From Allomyces macrogynus ATCC 38327 (Eukaryota > Blastocladiomycota > Blastocladiomycetes > Blastocladiales > Blastocladiaceae), in assembly GCA_000151295.1 (NCBI GenBank), contig GG745375.1, positions 12,414 through 47,650 on the forward strand: a DNA stretch of 35,237 nucleotides, written 5' to 3'. Both the position numbers and the translations under genes were made by a program. This document shows, piece by piece, positions 18,512 through 29,549 of the stretch (within the stretch, counting starts at the first letter, position 1; each line of letters starts with the position of its first letter). The notes beneath the pieces are model-generated. The model was given only the letters and a program-made list of their open reading frames with translations, made no database searches and had not been told where the DNA came from.

Positions 18512-21500
18512 TCATTCATCGCTCGCCTCATCCTCACCACTCTCCTCGACATCCACCATCTCATCATCCTCGCCATCCCCCTCGCCATCCCCCTCGGCAT
18601 CCCCATCCTCCTCGACATCCACCGTCCGCGCCGGCTCATCCGGATCGCTCAAACTACTACTATCTCCACCCTCATCTGACGCCACTGGCGCTGCCGCCGC
18701 GGGCCGTCCCCGACGCGGCCGCCCGGGACCACGCCGCGGCGTCTCCACCTCCATTGCCTCCTCGTCCTCATCCACGACCGCCACCGACGCACTCCGCCCG
18801 CGACCCCGTCCCCGCCCTCGTCCACGCGGGCGACCACGGGACGTCGACCCACGGGGCCTCCCACGGCCACGGCCTCGTCCTCGCCCCCGTCCACGCCCAC
18901 GTCCACGTCCGGACGTCGTTGCGCGCGGCGGGTACGGGACGACGACTTCCCCACCATCATCATCCCTCTTGACAACACCGCGGTCCGGATCGAACGCGAA
19001 CGCGCCGCACCGGACGTGCCCCGGCACGAGAATGCGCGATCCGCCGAGGGTGGCCCACATCGCGCCGTGCCGCACGTTCAGTGCGAGTTCGGAGAGGTCC
19101 GGGTCGGCGCGGCAGCACGGGCACGTGTAAGGGCCCTCGTCGTTCACGAGTAGGGACGGGTCGCACGCGCGGTGCACGTGCCGCTTGCACTGCGTGCATT
19201 CGGTGCAGTCGGCAGTGTCAGGTTCGGTACGGAGGCATATCGGGCAGTACGTGCTCGAATCGAGGAGCGCGCGGCAGGACCGGCAGAAAGTGCCGATGTA
19301 GATGTCGTTCTCGACGACGTGCGTGAGCGGAACCGTTGCGGACGGTACCACTGCTGCCTCCCTGGGCGTCGTCTTCTTAGGCGCGTTTTCGTCGGCGCCA
19401 TCCACGTCCATCGCGTCCTCCTCGACATCCGCATCTTCCGCCGCCTCCTCCACGGTCGCCTTTTCCATGACGCTTTCTGGCCTCGACGATCCCTCCGGGA
19501 ACCCCTGTGCGCCGCACCCGTTACAGTACGCGCACAGTGGGCATAACCACTTCCCCTGCGGCGGCGCCGCCAAGTTCGGAACCAGGCAATACGTGTGCCA
19601 TCCGCGCTCGCAGTGGTCGCAAAACAACAACTGGTCCTCGACGCCCGTGCGCGCACAGACGACACAATTCTTGCACGTCGAGCAGTGCCAGTCGTACGTG
19701 GTTACGCGCGCCAAGGTCGGGGCGGTCGTGATATCCGCACACCCGGCATGGAACCGGCGGTTACACGTCGTGCACGCGAGCCCCGTGGGGTTGATCGACT
19801 CGACCGGCATGTCTTCCACGGCGGGCGCGAGCTCGACGGGATCTTTACAGAACGGACACGTGTCGGGACCGGGCGACGCGACGCGCGCCGGGTTCGAGTC
19901 CTGGTTCCGGTGATAACTGCAAAACTCGCCCTGGTCATTCACGATCCGGCGGCACGGGTCGCCCGACGATGAGACGCCCGAACACAACACCACGGGTTTC
20001 GGCGGGGGGTTAGCGGCTTGCTGATTGCGATGGTAGTTGCAGAATTCGCCGGCGTAGTTGACCAGTCGCCGGCACGGGTCGCCCGTGTAGGACACGCCGG
20101 AACAGTACATGACGGGTTTCGGCGCGGTGGCCTGGGCGCCCTTGGACGCAAGTGCCGCCGCGAGGACGGCAAAGGGCATGTCCTCGTACGCCGTGAGCAG
20201 CGGCGGGCCGCCGGGTGGGGCGCCGAGGCCGCCAGAGCTTGGCGGGAGCGCACTGGGTGGGGCGGTCGCGTGCAGGACGGTCGTCACGGCGCTGTACTCC
20301 GTTGAGTCGGTCCCGAAATCGGTCGCGGACGGTGCGCCCGTGACGACACCGTGCGGTTCGACACCAGGGCTCGCGACGAACCGGTCCGGGTGAATCGCGA
20401 GCCGTGCCTGCACCTGGCCTGGGACCAGCGCGATCGGGTGTGTCGCGGCCATGTCGCCGCCGGGTGGCAAATCCGTCCACCCGGGCTCGACGTTACTGCC
20501 GACGGGAATCTGCGGGAACGCGACCCCCGGCTCGATCTTGTGGTCCGGCGCATGCTTGACCTGAATCCCTGCACGTGTCGGCTGCCGCGACTCCGGCACA
20601 AGCGAAAGACCCGTATGCGCATCGACGAACGCGCCGCGTGCCGACTTGCGAAACGCGGCAAGCCGCGCATTGTACTCGCGCGTTGATAGCGCCGCGTGGT
20701 ACATGTGTTCGACGGACGCGGTCCCGCGGGAACTGACGGGGGGTAAGTTGTGCACGCGCGCATAGTCGTTGAGTGCTTGCAGGTACTTGGACGGGTTCGT
20801 GGTTGCGGCCAAGAGGTCGGTGCGCGGCAGCGCCATGGCTGCCGCGAGCTTGGTCGCGCTGGTGGCGGAGAGGGCCGGGGCCCCAGGGAAGGCGGCAGCA
20901 GAGACGCTGGCGGCGCCCGCGGCGGTGGTTGCTGGTAGCGGGGTGGATTCGGACGCCGGTGTGTCGGACTCGGAGGACGAGTCGTCGGCACTGTTGTATT
21001 CCTTGTCGCCGACCCAGTAGTCGTCGCGGACGGGCTTGCCTTTGCGGACCACGGCTAGAAAAAGATCAGAGTGAGATTCAGAGCGTGGAGAGCCGTCACG
21101 CGAGCATGTTCAAGGATCGTACCATGCCCGAAATGGCGAAACACAGTGCGTGCCGGCAACAGCGTAATGTTGCGCGACTTCAAGTGCGGCGAGAGCAGCC
21201 CGACGCTGGCCAAGTACTCGCGCTGCTTTTCCGTGGTCCAGAGCCGCGTCAATTGCGGGTTGCGCATAAAGAGCGTGAACCCGTCGCGCTGGCCGACGCA
21301 CTTGGCCACGTCGGGCGCAAACATGTACCGCCGCGTCGGGTGCCGCTCCGGGATCAAAAACGACGGAATCTTGAAGCGGCGCGCTACGGGGCGTGAAGAG
21401 ATGGGAATCAGTCTTCTGTCCTCTTCGGCAACATCGAATCGATATTGCGACAACGTACTGCCCGTCAACTCTCCATCCTTGTTGATCTTCTCCTCGCCCT

Positions 21501-21861
21501 TGGGATCAATTTTTTCCTCACCCGCCTCCTCTTCCTCAATTGGCGGGTTGCGGTCGGCGCCCGACCGGCTCAAGATCGACGACGACGCCCCGCCGGCGGC
21601 CTTGCTCGGCGTCGGCGTGCTCGTCCCAGCTGCTGCCGTGGCCGAGTTCTTGGGCGCGCGGCCACGCCGGCGCTTGGAGGACGAGGCGTCCGAGGCTGGC
21701 GTGCCCTCGACATCGAGCCGCGCAGTGCTCGCGGTGCGACGCATGGGCGTGACGGGCGGAAGCGATGGCGAACTCAGTGGGGACGCCGGCGGCTCGGACG
21801 GACGCGGTGTGCCGCGCGTGCTGGAACGCGTTGCCGCAGGGCTCGCGGATCGGCCGGCCAT
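18512..21861 (-). CDS. RSC7/Swp82-domain protein with double PHD finger (chromatin remodeller subunit)
   Basis: Probably a SWI/SNF- or RSC-type complex subunit that reads histone tails. ATG at 21861; exons 21861-21123 and 21054-18512 join across a 68-bp intron (GTACGA...CTAG) to 1093 residues. Order: disordered N terminus with KRRRGRAPK (63-71); RSC7/Swp82 (CRC_subunit) domain, about 165-262, with PTRRYMFAPDVAKCVGQRDGF, LLPARTVFRHFGHAVV and KPVRDDYW; two 40-residue Cys/His repeats (about 560-591 and 600-631), each CSGV-GDPCRR-VN-GEFC-YHRNQ; a double PHD finger (about 646-762) with FHAGC, DQLLFCDHCERGWHTYC and GKWLCPLC, very close to DPF2/PHF10; a third Cys-rich finger (about 837-895); an RG-rich, AT-hook-like run (about 962-997); and an acidic tail. 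The yeast Rsc7/Swp82 proteins I know lack PHD fingers. The acidic and RG tail is low-complexity, so its length is less sure. Confidence 0.85.
19901..20116 (-). repeat. Two tandem 40-codon zinc-binding-type repeats
   Basis: Within the RSC7-DPF gene, 20116-20021 and 19996-19901 encode two copies of a module with fixed Cys and His positions (C-x9-C, then C-x2-H), about 120 bp apart. They resemble short Cys/His knuckles, but I cannot name the family. About 70 percent identity between copies suggests an internal duplication. Confidence 0.75.
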
Positions 21862-22506
21862 GGCGGTCGTGTGGGTTGATGCGGCGCTGTGATCACGCCA
21901 GTAGTGGTCGCGGCTTGGAGGTTGGTGCGGTGCGGTTGTTGTTGCGCGCGTCCAAAGAGCTCTAGCCGCGGTGGAGAACGGAGCTCGGCCGTCGGTGCAG
22001 TGGGTCCGTGTGTTGCTTGGGGCGAATTGCAGCGAGTCGAGCGTGGTCGTCGCAGTCGTTGCAGCCGACTTGCGGGTGGTCGGGCACGCGTGGTCGGCCT
22101 CGCGTGGTGGTGGGACGACCGAGAAGACGATGTCGGAGAGTTGACCCTGCCAAAGCGCCGTTGGTCAGGTGGGGAAGAGGGTCTCTTGGTTGACAAACAG
22201 CTAACGCCTGCTCCACTTCATTTCGCCACGTGTCGATCTGAACTTGATTAACGCTGATCGCGGCATGTCGAGCGGAGCAGCAAGCCGGCCATCGTCAGCG
22301 CCCAACTCGCGCTCCTTGCCAACACGCGCGCGAACGCGATTCAACTTGCTGCATTCGCGCCGCGACCGACCGTCACGACCAACCGGTGGCCCGCTGGCAG
22401 TGTTCAAGCCGCCCTCGAAACAGCACAGCTCCGTCAAGCGCGCGATTCCAATCCCGAATCACCATTTGCTTCAATCCGACCACGACCACGACCACGACGC
22501 GACGCC
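21862..22506. promoter_or_regulatory. Divergent promoter, RSC7-DPF gene / Sly1
   Basis: A 645-bp region between head-to-head ATGs. Open frames crossing it lack conserved motifs. I see no TATA box. It must contain both 5' UTRs and promoters. Confidence 0.45.
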
Positions 22507-24785
22507 ATGGCCTCGTTCCTCACGCAGCTCGCCGCCAATGTGGCCGACGTGACGGGGAGCCCGGGCACGCCGGCATCCTTGCCCACGGCGCCCTCGCTAC
22601 GTACCGCGACGCGAAGTACGCTTGCTTTGCCGTTGTGATCAACGCCCACACTTGATCCGCGACCTCACGATCCCTGGCCCTCCACTCACCGCCGGCTCTC
22701 TATAGCCGCGCTCCTCAAGATGCTCGCGCTCGACGACGAAGTCGACCCCTCGACCTCCTCCACCACCACCCCCGTCGTGACCGCCGGCCAATGGAAGGTC
22801 CTGATCCTCGACTCGGAGGGCCGCGACGTGCTTACTCCCGTGCTCAACCTGTCCGATTTACGCGACACCGGCGTGACCGTCCACATGTCCCTCGGCGCCC
22901 CGCGACAGCCGCTGCGCGACGTGCCCGCCGTCTACTTTGTCTCTCCGACCGCGGCCAATATCACGCGCATCATTGACGACATTGCCGCCAACCTCTACGA
23001 GGCATTTTACCTGCACTTCACGAGTTCGCTCCCGCGCGCGCTGTTGGAACAGCTCGCGCAATCGCTTGTCCAACGCGACGCGGCGCACCGCGTCGCCAAA
23101 GTCATGGACCAGTACCTGCCGTTCCGCGTGCTCGAAGACGGCCTCTTCTCACTCGCCGTCCCGCGTGCGTTTGCGACGGTGCATGCACCCGGCACGTCCG
23201 AGTCGCAAATGGAGGCGTTGGTCGATCAAGTGGCAACGGGTCTATTTGGCGTGTGCACGACGCTCGGCAGTGTGCCCGTGTTGCGGTACGCGCGCGGGAA
23301 CGCGGCGGAACTGATTGCGGCGAGGCTCGAGGCCAAGTTGCGCGACGCGGCGATGAACCCACGCAACGGGTTGTTTGATGCGGATGCGCCGCGGCCCGTG
23401 CTGGTGTTGTTGGACCGGCACGCGGATTTGGCGACCATGGTCGCGCACTCGTGGCTGTATTCGGCGCTCGTGCATGATGTCTTGGACTTGAAGCTGAATC
23501 GGATCGCGTGCTCGGTTCGTTCTTTGCGGCCTTATTTACCGTGATCGTGTATCGGCACACGACTGACCGTTCCGGACTGTATGTAGGTGGACGAGAACGG
23601 CCAGAAAGTGCAAAAGACGTTCGACATTGACGCCGGCACCGATTTCATCTGGCGCGCGCACGCCGGGATGCCGTTCCCGGAAGTCGCCGAGGCCGTCGAC
23701 GTGGAGCTCAACAAGTACAAGCAGGAAGCGCAGGACATTTTGTCGGCGACCGGCGCGACGTCGCTCGAGGAAATGAACTCGATGTACGCCTATCTCCCTC
23801 CCCCCACTCCTATCCCTTCCACCCTACTCACCCCGCCTCCACCGACTCTAGGGACACCCCGCTCAACACCAAACAACTGCAATCCGCGCTCACCCAACTC
23901 CCCGCGCTGACCGCACGCAAACGCGTCATCGACACGCACATGCAAGTCGCCACGGCCCTCCTCTCTGCCATCCAGGCCCGCGGGCTCGACGTGCTCTTTG
24001 AAACCGAACAAAAATTGACGCGCACCGCCGTCGCTGAAATCGTCAAGGATCCACAGCGCGACCCGGTTGACAAGTTGCGGCTGATCCTTGTCTACGAATT
24101 GACCGCGCACGACCCGGTCGCATCGGATGTGGCCGACTGGCTCGCGCACGTGCGGACGCAGGCGCCGGAAATGCCGTACCTGGCCGCCGCGGACTGGTTG
24201 AAGTCGCAGCGCGCGCTGCTTGCCGCAACGGCGTCCACCGCGCCCGCAGTCCCTGCCCCCGCTCCTCCCGCGCGCGGCGGGAACGCCCCGGGTGCGCAAG
24301 GTGGTGGGGACTTGTTTGGTCGGTTCAACCGGCTCGCTGAGACGCTGCAGTTGGGCAACGCGTACGAGACGCTCGTGGGTGCGGCCGCGTCGTGGCTCGG
24401 GCGGCACGTGCCGGCCGCGGTGCGGCATGTGGAGGGGGTCCTGGACGGGGTGCCCGACGACCGGTTGGGGATGTTGGACCCGCGGTTGCCGCGTGGGGCG
24501 CGTGGGGCGGTCGCGAATGGCGCGGCAAGTGCGGCGCCCGCGCGGTCGGCGATTGTGGTGATGGTCGGCGGCGGGAATTACTTGGAGTATCAGCAGGTGC
24601 AGGAGGTGGCGAGGAGCAAGGTACGTGATTGGGTTTTGGGTTTGGAGGGTGGGATTGGGGATGGAACTGACTGACGCGTGTGGAACGACGTGCAGAAACG
24701 GGCGGTCGTGTACGGTGCTACGGAGATGCTCAACGCTAAGGAGTTTTTGCAGCAGTTGGCCGAGTTGGGGGTGGCAAGGACATAA
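22507..24785 (+). CDS. SLY1: Sly1 / SCFD1, Sec1/Munc18 protein for ER-Golgi fusion
   Basis: Sly1 binds Sed5/syntaxin-5 and promotes SNARE assembly between ER and Golgi. ATG at 22507 (GCCATGG). Exons 22507-22615, 22706-23514, 23587-23783, 23852-24620 and 24696-24785 join in frame to 657 residues, against about 642 in human and 666 in yeast. Domain 1: SLRTATRTALLKMLALDD, WKVLILDSEGRDVLTPVL, DVPAVYFVSPT. Middle: RPVLVLLDRHADLATMVAHSW, LVHDVLDLKLNR, FIWRAHAGMPFPEVAEAV. C-terminal: KRVIDTHMQVATALL, MVGGGNYLEYQ, VVYGATEMLNAKEFLQQL. Introns are 90, 72, 68 and 75 bp. A Gly/Ala-rich segment after WLKSQRAL replaces a conserved linker. Full length and all hallmark regions are present; confidence is high. 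Confidence 0.95.
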
Positions 24786-25581
24786 ATATTACGGGCCGAA
24801 GCAATACATGGAATCCTGCTTAACCAAGGTCGTTTGACTGCATCACACTTTTGCTCCCACTGCCGCATGTTTGCGACCCTTCACCACCGCGAAGCAATCC
24901 GACAAGTGACAAAGCTAGCAAAAAGGGCCGTATGCTGCGGAAACGAGATTTCCTAATGTACACTTGCTGGAAAACGAGCAGAGCCATCTTTCAGGCACCG
25001 CGATGGCGGCGGATATGTTGAAAATCTAGCAGAGTGCAAACTCGATGCAAAGAGCGATTTCCCAGCAGAATTGCGGCCCCGATCCCCAAGCAACTTGTGC
25101 AATCTCGGCGCCGCACCCAATCTGTCTGAGTTGAAGATGATCTGGTTCGATTTTGACGACCACAGGATCTCAAAGGGACCAGCCCGAAGGGCGGCACCTC
25201 CAACTGAGTGCTTTTTATAATACGAACTGTTTGAAGCAAAGATCATTCTGTGGTGAGCCAGAAAATGATTTTGCTTTTCTGTGGTATGCGCGGTTGTGGG
25301 TTTGCGCTGTGACACGAGTGACAGGTTACCAAGCCCCTCGCACGTGGCAAGTGTACAACCTTTGGTGCCGCTTTTTGTTTCTCCTGGTTTCGCCCTATTA
25401 GTTTCAACCGACAGCCGCGTTCAACTCCTCCACAGCTGCGTGCCCAGCTCCGGCGTCCATCTCGTCGCCGCCGACTTCAACGACAACGACGATAGCCATT
25501 ACCCATCCACTTCTGCGGCATCGTCGCCGCCGCACCGCACTCGCACTCTTCGCTCGCAACTGTCTGTCATCCGCCGCCGCC
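24786..25581. other. Intergenic, no gene seen
   Basis: About 800 bases between Sly1 and the Sel1-repeat gene, both on the plus strand. The A+T content is higher than in the genes. Short open frames on both strands show no known motif. It should hold the Sly1 3' UTR and the Sel1-gene promoter. Confidence 0.5.
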
Positions 25582-28164
25582 ATGGACCCGTCCGGCCCGG
25601 GCCCCGCACAGCAGCCGCTCTCGCCCGTCACGGCCCTCGCCGCTCGCTGCGAGCACGCGGCCCTCGCATCCCCAGCTCCCGCCGACGCCGACGCGCTCGC
25701 ATCCACCGCAGCTCCCCCGCCACCATCTTCCTCGGCGAGCACGCCGACCCCGACCCTTGCACCTGCCGCCGAACCCGACGCGACCGTACCCACCATGTCG
25801 ACTCCCGCGGCCACGTCCGCGACAATCGCCGAACGGCGCCGGCGTCGTTCTTTGCGCGTTGCCGCGCGCACCGCCGCGAATGTCGGGATTGGCACGCCCC
25901 GGTCCCGCGGGGGGCGACGCATGTCGACGAGCTCGGTCGATTCGGCGGCCGGAATCGTGTCGCCCGCATCGACGCGGTCTGACTCGTACTTGTTTGCAGA
26001 AACCACGCCCACGGCCGAGATGGCGGCCGTGCCGGCACCGTCGTCGGCGGCGGCACTGGCAAGCGTGACAAGCCCGGGTGTCACGAGTTTGGGGATCGTG
26101 AGTCCCGGCCAGCTGCATGGGATGAGCGAGGATGAGACGATGGGTGGTGACGAAGACGAGGACGATGAGCCCATGGATGTGGACGTGGTTCAAGACATGG
26201 TCGCGGCGGCGGCAGCGTCGCGGCCAAGTACGGCACCGAGTTCGCAGCACACGCTGCCACCCATGTCTACTGTCACTGCCGCTACGTCAACGACTGTCGT
26301 CTCGCCACGGCCGATCCTCACGTCGGCCGACGCGGCCGCGGGTCTCCTCCCTTCACCGCGCGCGTACGTCCTCGCTGCTGCTGCCGCTGCCGCTGCCGAG
26401 GCTGCTGGTGTCGCGACGACGACCTCCCCTGCGCACGACGCGCTTGTCCCCGCGATCCCGCCCGCCGCGGAACCGCTGCACTTGTCGCATGTCCTTTCGC
26501 GCCCGTCAACCGCGTCGACCCTCCCGTCCCCACCACCGAGCGTGGCCACTCCTCTCCTCGACCTGCCAACACTCTTCGCGCTCGCACACGGCGACATTGC
26601 CCCCACCTCCACCCCCCCACCGGACCGGCCCGAATGCACGTGCGGCAACTGTGACAAGGACCGGAACCCAGCCGACGACCTCCCCCAACTCTCCCTCACC
26701 GACCTCGTCACTTCCATCCCACTCGCGTCCTCCACCCTCGTCCCAACGCCCGACGCTGCGGCCACGACCTCTCTCGGCGAATCCCTGCTCTACGGCGCAT
26801 CACGGGACCGTCCACGCGCGCTGGACCTCTTCGTTCGTGCGGCCGACCTGGGCGACGCCAAAGCCATGGGAATCATCGGGTTCATGCTCGAGTTTGGTCT
26901 GGGCGGCACTCCGCCGTCGTTTGAACGGTGCGAGCCGTACTACCAGGCGGCCGCGGCGCGCGGGCACGCGCTGAGTATGACGCGGCTCGCGTTTTTGAAA
27001 CGGTATGGCCGGCCCGCGATTAAAATGGATAAGAATGAGGCGAATTTGTGGGTCGTGCGGACGCGCGCGCTGGTATTCCCCGGCGCGCCGTTGTGGGCGT
27101 GTAATGCGCCGGCCAAGTGGGATGCGAAGCCGAGGATGAAGGAGGGGGGAATGGAGACGGATCCCTTGGCGTGGTTGTGGTGGGCGGCGACGACGTGTGC
27201 GTGTTCGGCGGCGCAGTATGCGTTGGGGACGTGTTACCATGATGGAGTTGGGCTGAAGAGGGATCCGAAGGAGGCAGTCGTGTGGTATCGCAAGTCGGCG
27301 GGTACGTTCATTGTGCGCGTTGAGCGATTCGGATCACGGAACGAGGTCCTTATTCCACGCTGCGTCGTGATTGTAGAACAAGGCGAGCCGCGCGGCCAAG
27401 GCATTCTCGGGTTCTGCTACGGCGAAGCGTTTGGTGTCGACCTCGACGCGCCGCTCGCCATCCGGTACTACCTGCAGGCGGCGATGCAGGGCGAGACCGT
27501 CGCCATGTACAATGTCGGCTTCTGCTACGAAGAGGGTACCGGCATGCACGAACCCAACCTCGAGCGCGCCTACATGTGGTATCGGCACGCGGCCGAGGCC
27601 GGGAACGCACTCGCCGCCAATTCGCTCGGGTTTATGTTCGAGGAAGGCCGCGGCGTCCCGCAGGATATGGAGCTGGCCGTGTTTTGGTACCGGTACGGCG
27701 CGAGTCTCGGGAACCCCTGGGCGCAGCATAACCTCGGGTGGATGTACGCCGAGGGGATCGGGGTGCCGCGGCAGTTGGACGAGGCGTTCAAGGTATGACA
27801 CCAATTCGCCGGACTCGATTTCGCGTCGCGTGAACACGATATACTCACCATCTCCACCCGACAGTGGCTCCTCCTCGCCGCGCAGCAGGACCACGCCGGC
27901 GCCATGCACCGCGTCGGGCAAGCCTACCAGCTCGGGCTCGGCGTGCGCGAGAACCCAACCGAGGCCATTTTCTGGTACTCGAAGTCGGCCAAGTTACGCA
28001 ACCTCGAAGCGTGTCTGGCCATGGCGTGGTGTGCCGAGCACGGGTACGGGATCGCGCGCGACCCGGATGCCGCGCTCGAGTGGATGGATGCGGCGATTCG
28101 TGCCGGTGCAGCGGCAGATGACGATACGGTGCTCGAGTTGGTCGTGGCATGGCGTTACGGTTGA
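25582..28164 (+). CDS. Sel1-repeat (TPR-like) protein, parental copy
   Basis: Sel1-like repeats form alpha-alpha solenoids that scaffold signalling or chitin-synthase complexes, for example Chs4/Skt5-type proteins in fungi; the partner here is unknown. ATG at 25582. Exons 25582-27301, 27377-27792 and 27865-28164 give 811 residues. Residues 1 to about 390 are Pro/Ser/Ala/Thr-rich and include a basic stretch (RRRRRSLRVAARTAA) and a CxCGNCDKD motif. From about 398 on, Sel1 units follow: ALDLFVRAADLGDAKAMGIIG, ARGHALSMTRLAFLKRYG, AAQYALGTCYHDGVGLKRDP, GEPRGQGILGFCYGEAFGVD, ETVAMYNVGFCYEEGTGMHE, ANSLGFMFEEGRGVPQD, AQHNLGWMYAEGIGVPRQ, then AMHRVGQAYQLGLGVREN. The first intron (75 bp) is stop-free and a multiple of 3. 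The end may be longer: just past the TGA another frame reads MSKQGARVRALVEAG, so a small indel or splice is possible. Confidence 0.85.
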
Positions 28165-28973
28165 CCATGAGCAAGCAGGGGGCGCGCGTGCGCGCGTTGG
28201 TCGAGGCGGGGGTCGCGGGACCGTGTCTGGCCGCGGAGTAGTGGAGTTGCCGACGTGAGTAGGAGCGGTGTGTGCGGGGGTTGGCGAAAGTGTCGCGGGT
28301 GGGTGTGATATTGTGCATAGTTCATGGCCGAACAGGTGATGTTGGTGTTGAAAGGATATAATTTCGTGACATCGCGTTGGCTTGGGGTCAGGAGAGGGAA
28401 CACCATCGCGCCTGTCGCGGTAATATCAAAGTATTGACGCGCTGGAGGTCCTTGCGTTCACCGTACACGTCATTGGCGGTGAAAGGTGAGCATGAACGCG
28501 TCCGGTTTGGCTCTGATTGCATCGTGATCAATGCGTTGCTCTCCTCCGCTATTGCACTTCGGCCTGTCAGGGGAACGGAACGTCGTCCCTGGCCATGATA
28601 AGATCGTTATGGTTCGGCGCGAGAGAAGGCGCTGATTTGGCTGGTGGTCGTGCCGCTGTTTGGTCGTTGACGTGTGCGAGCGTCGTGAAGCGCGTGGGTG
28701 AAGGACAGAGCATGGTGCAGTCAACGATGATTCAGGAAAGCAGAGTCCGACACTTTACGGAAAGAGCAGGTGACCGCGTTGGTCTCTCACGTCAGCTGCC
28801 AAAATTTGGTCTTGTCTCGCCCACTCCACTTTCGATGTGGTCAAAGGCGCTTGCCCGAAAATCGCAGACCGCTCCGACCACTGCTCTGCTTCCACCGCAC
28901 CTTTACCGACCGGTTCATGGACTTGTTCACGGACTGGATGATGCTTACGTTAACGCTCCTCTTGATCGTGTAG
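28165..28973. other. No recognisable gene
   Basis: This stretch leads from the Sel1-repeat gene into the kinase relic. Reading frames are short and unlike any family I know. The upstream part of the decayed kinase would be expected about 28700-28970, but no glycine loop or VAIK lysine can be identified. Confidence 0.4.
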
Positions 28974-29330
28974 TCGTTGCACGAGCGCGGGATCGTGCAC
29001 GCGACTTGCAACCCGAAAACGTCCTCCTCACGAAGCTGGACCCGTCACGCGCACTCGTGAAGGTCGCGGACATGGTTCATGGCAGCCCTAGCCGCGACCC
29101 GCCCGCTCGATTTCGCGAACGACACTGCTCTTTTCTCCACCCATTCCGGTCCAACGCGGTCGGGTTCGAGTCCCTCTTGGCCGTGCAGTCGATCGCGTCG
29201 CTCACGATCATGCCGCGAGTATGGAACCTCTATGGATGTGTTCGCGTACTTCCCCATCCCCGGTCGATTCCGTCGTTTTGGATCGCTCACGACTTGTTCG
29301 ACCGCGCTCCCGCACGCTCCTAGACTGCTT
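28974..29330 (+). pseudogene. Protein kinase remnant
   Basis: Two frames together give a kinase catalytic loop. SLHERGIVH is read at 28974-29000, then RDLQPENVLL from 29000 in the next frame, so the HRDLxPEN motif is present but one base is missing in the His codon. VKVADM follows where DFG would be, without a proper DFG. At about 29215-29250, REYGTSMDVFAY matches the subdomain IX DVxxxG region. No intact N-lobe is seen. The plus frame stays open to about 29594 with a protein-like but unidentified sequence (EVQDYHRYVPERYL). Together this looks like a decayed kinase gene. Its family cannot be named. Confidence 0.55.
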
Positions 29331-29549
29331 TTGCATGCATTCGCGACTGAGTGCCTTCCGGCGTCGACCGTCCCAATCAGTGAGGTGCAGGACTACCACC
29401 GGTACGTGCCGGAGCGGTACCTGACCCAGCGGATATCGGCAGTCCCGCGCGGGCCGCACCTATTCTTGTGGCAAAACAGGTCGCCGCTCATGAAGGACCT
29501 GTTCGCGCGCTTGGTCGTCGCCAACCCGGCCCTCCGGCGTATTCTTCTT

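Noticed and set aside
18512..19000. Horizontal transfer of the RSC7-DPF tail because of its extreme composition
   Set aside because: The RG-rich and acidic runs are ordinary low-complexity tails continuous with the domain frame.
25404..26250. Long minus-strand open frames opposite the Sel1 gene 5' half
   Set aside because: Shadows caused by G+C-rich, Ala/Ser/Pro-rich coding on the other strand; no independent motif.
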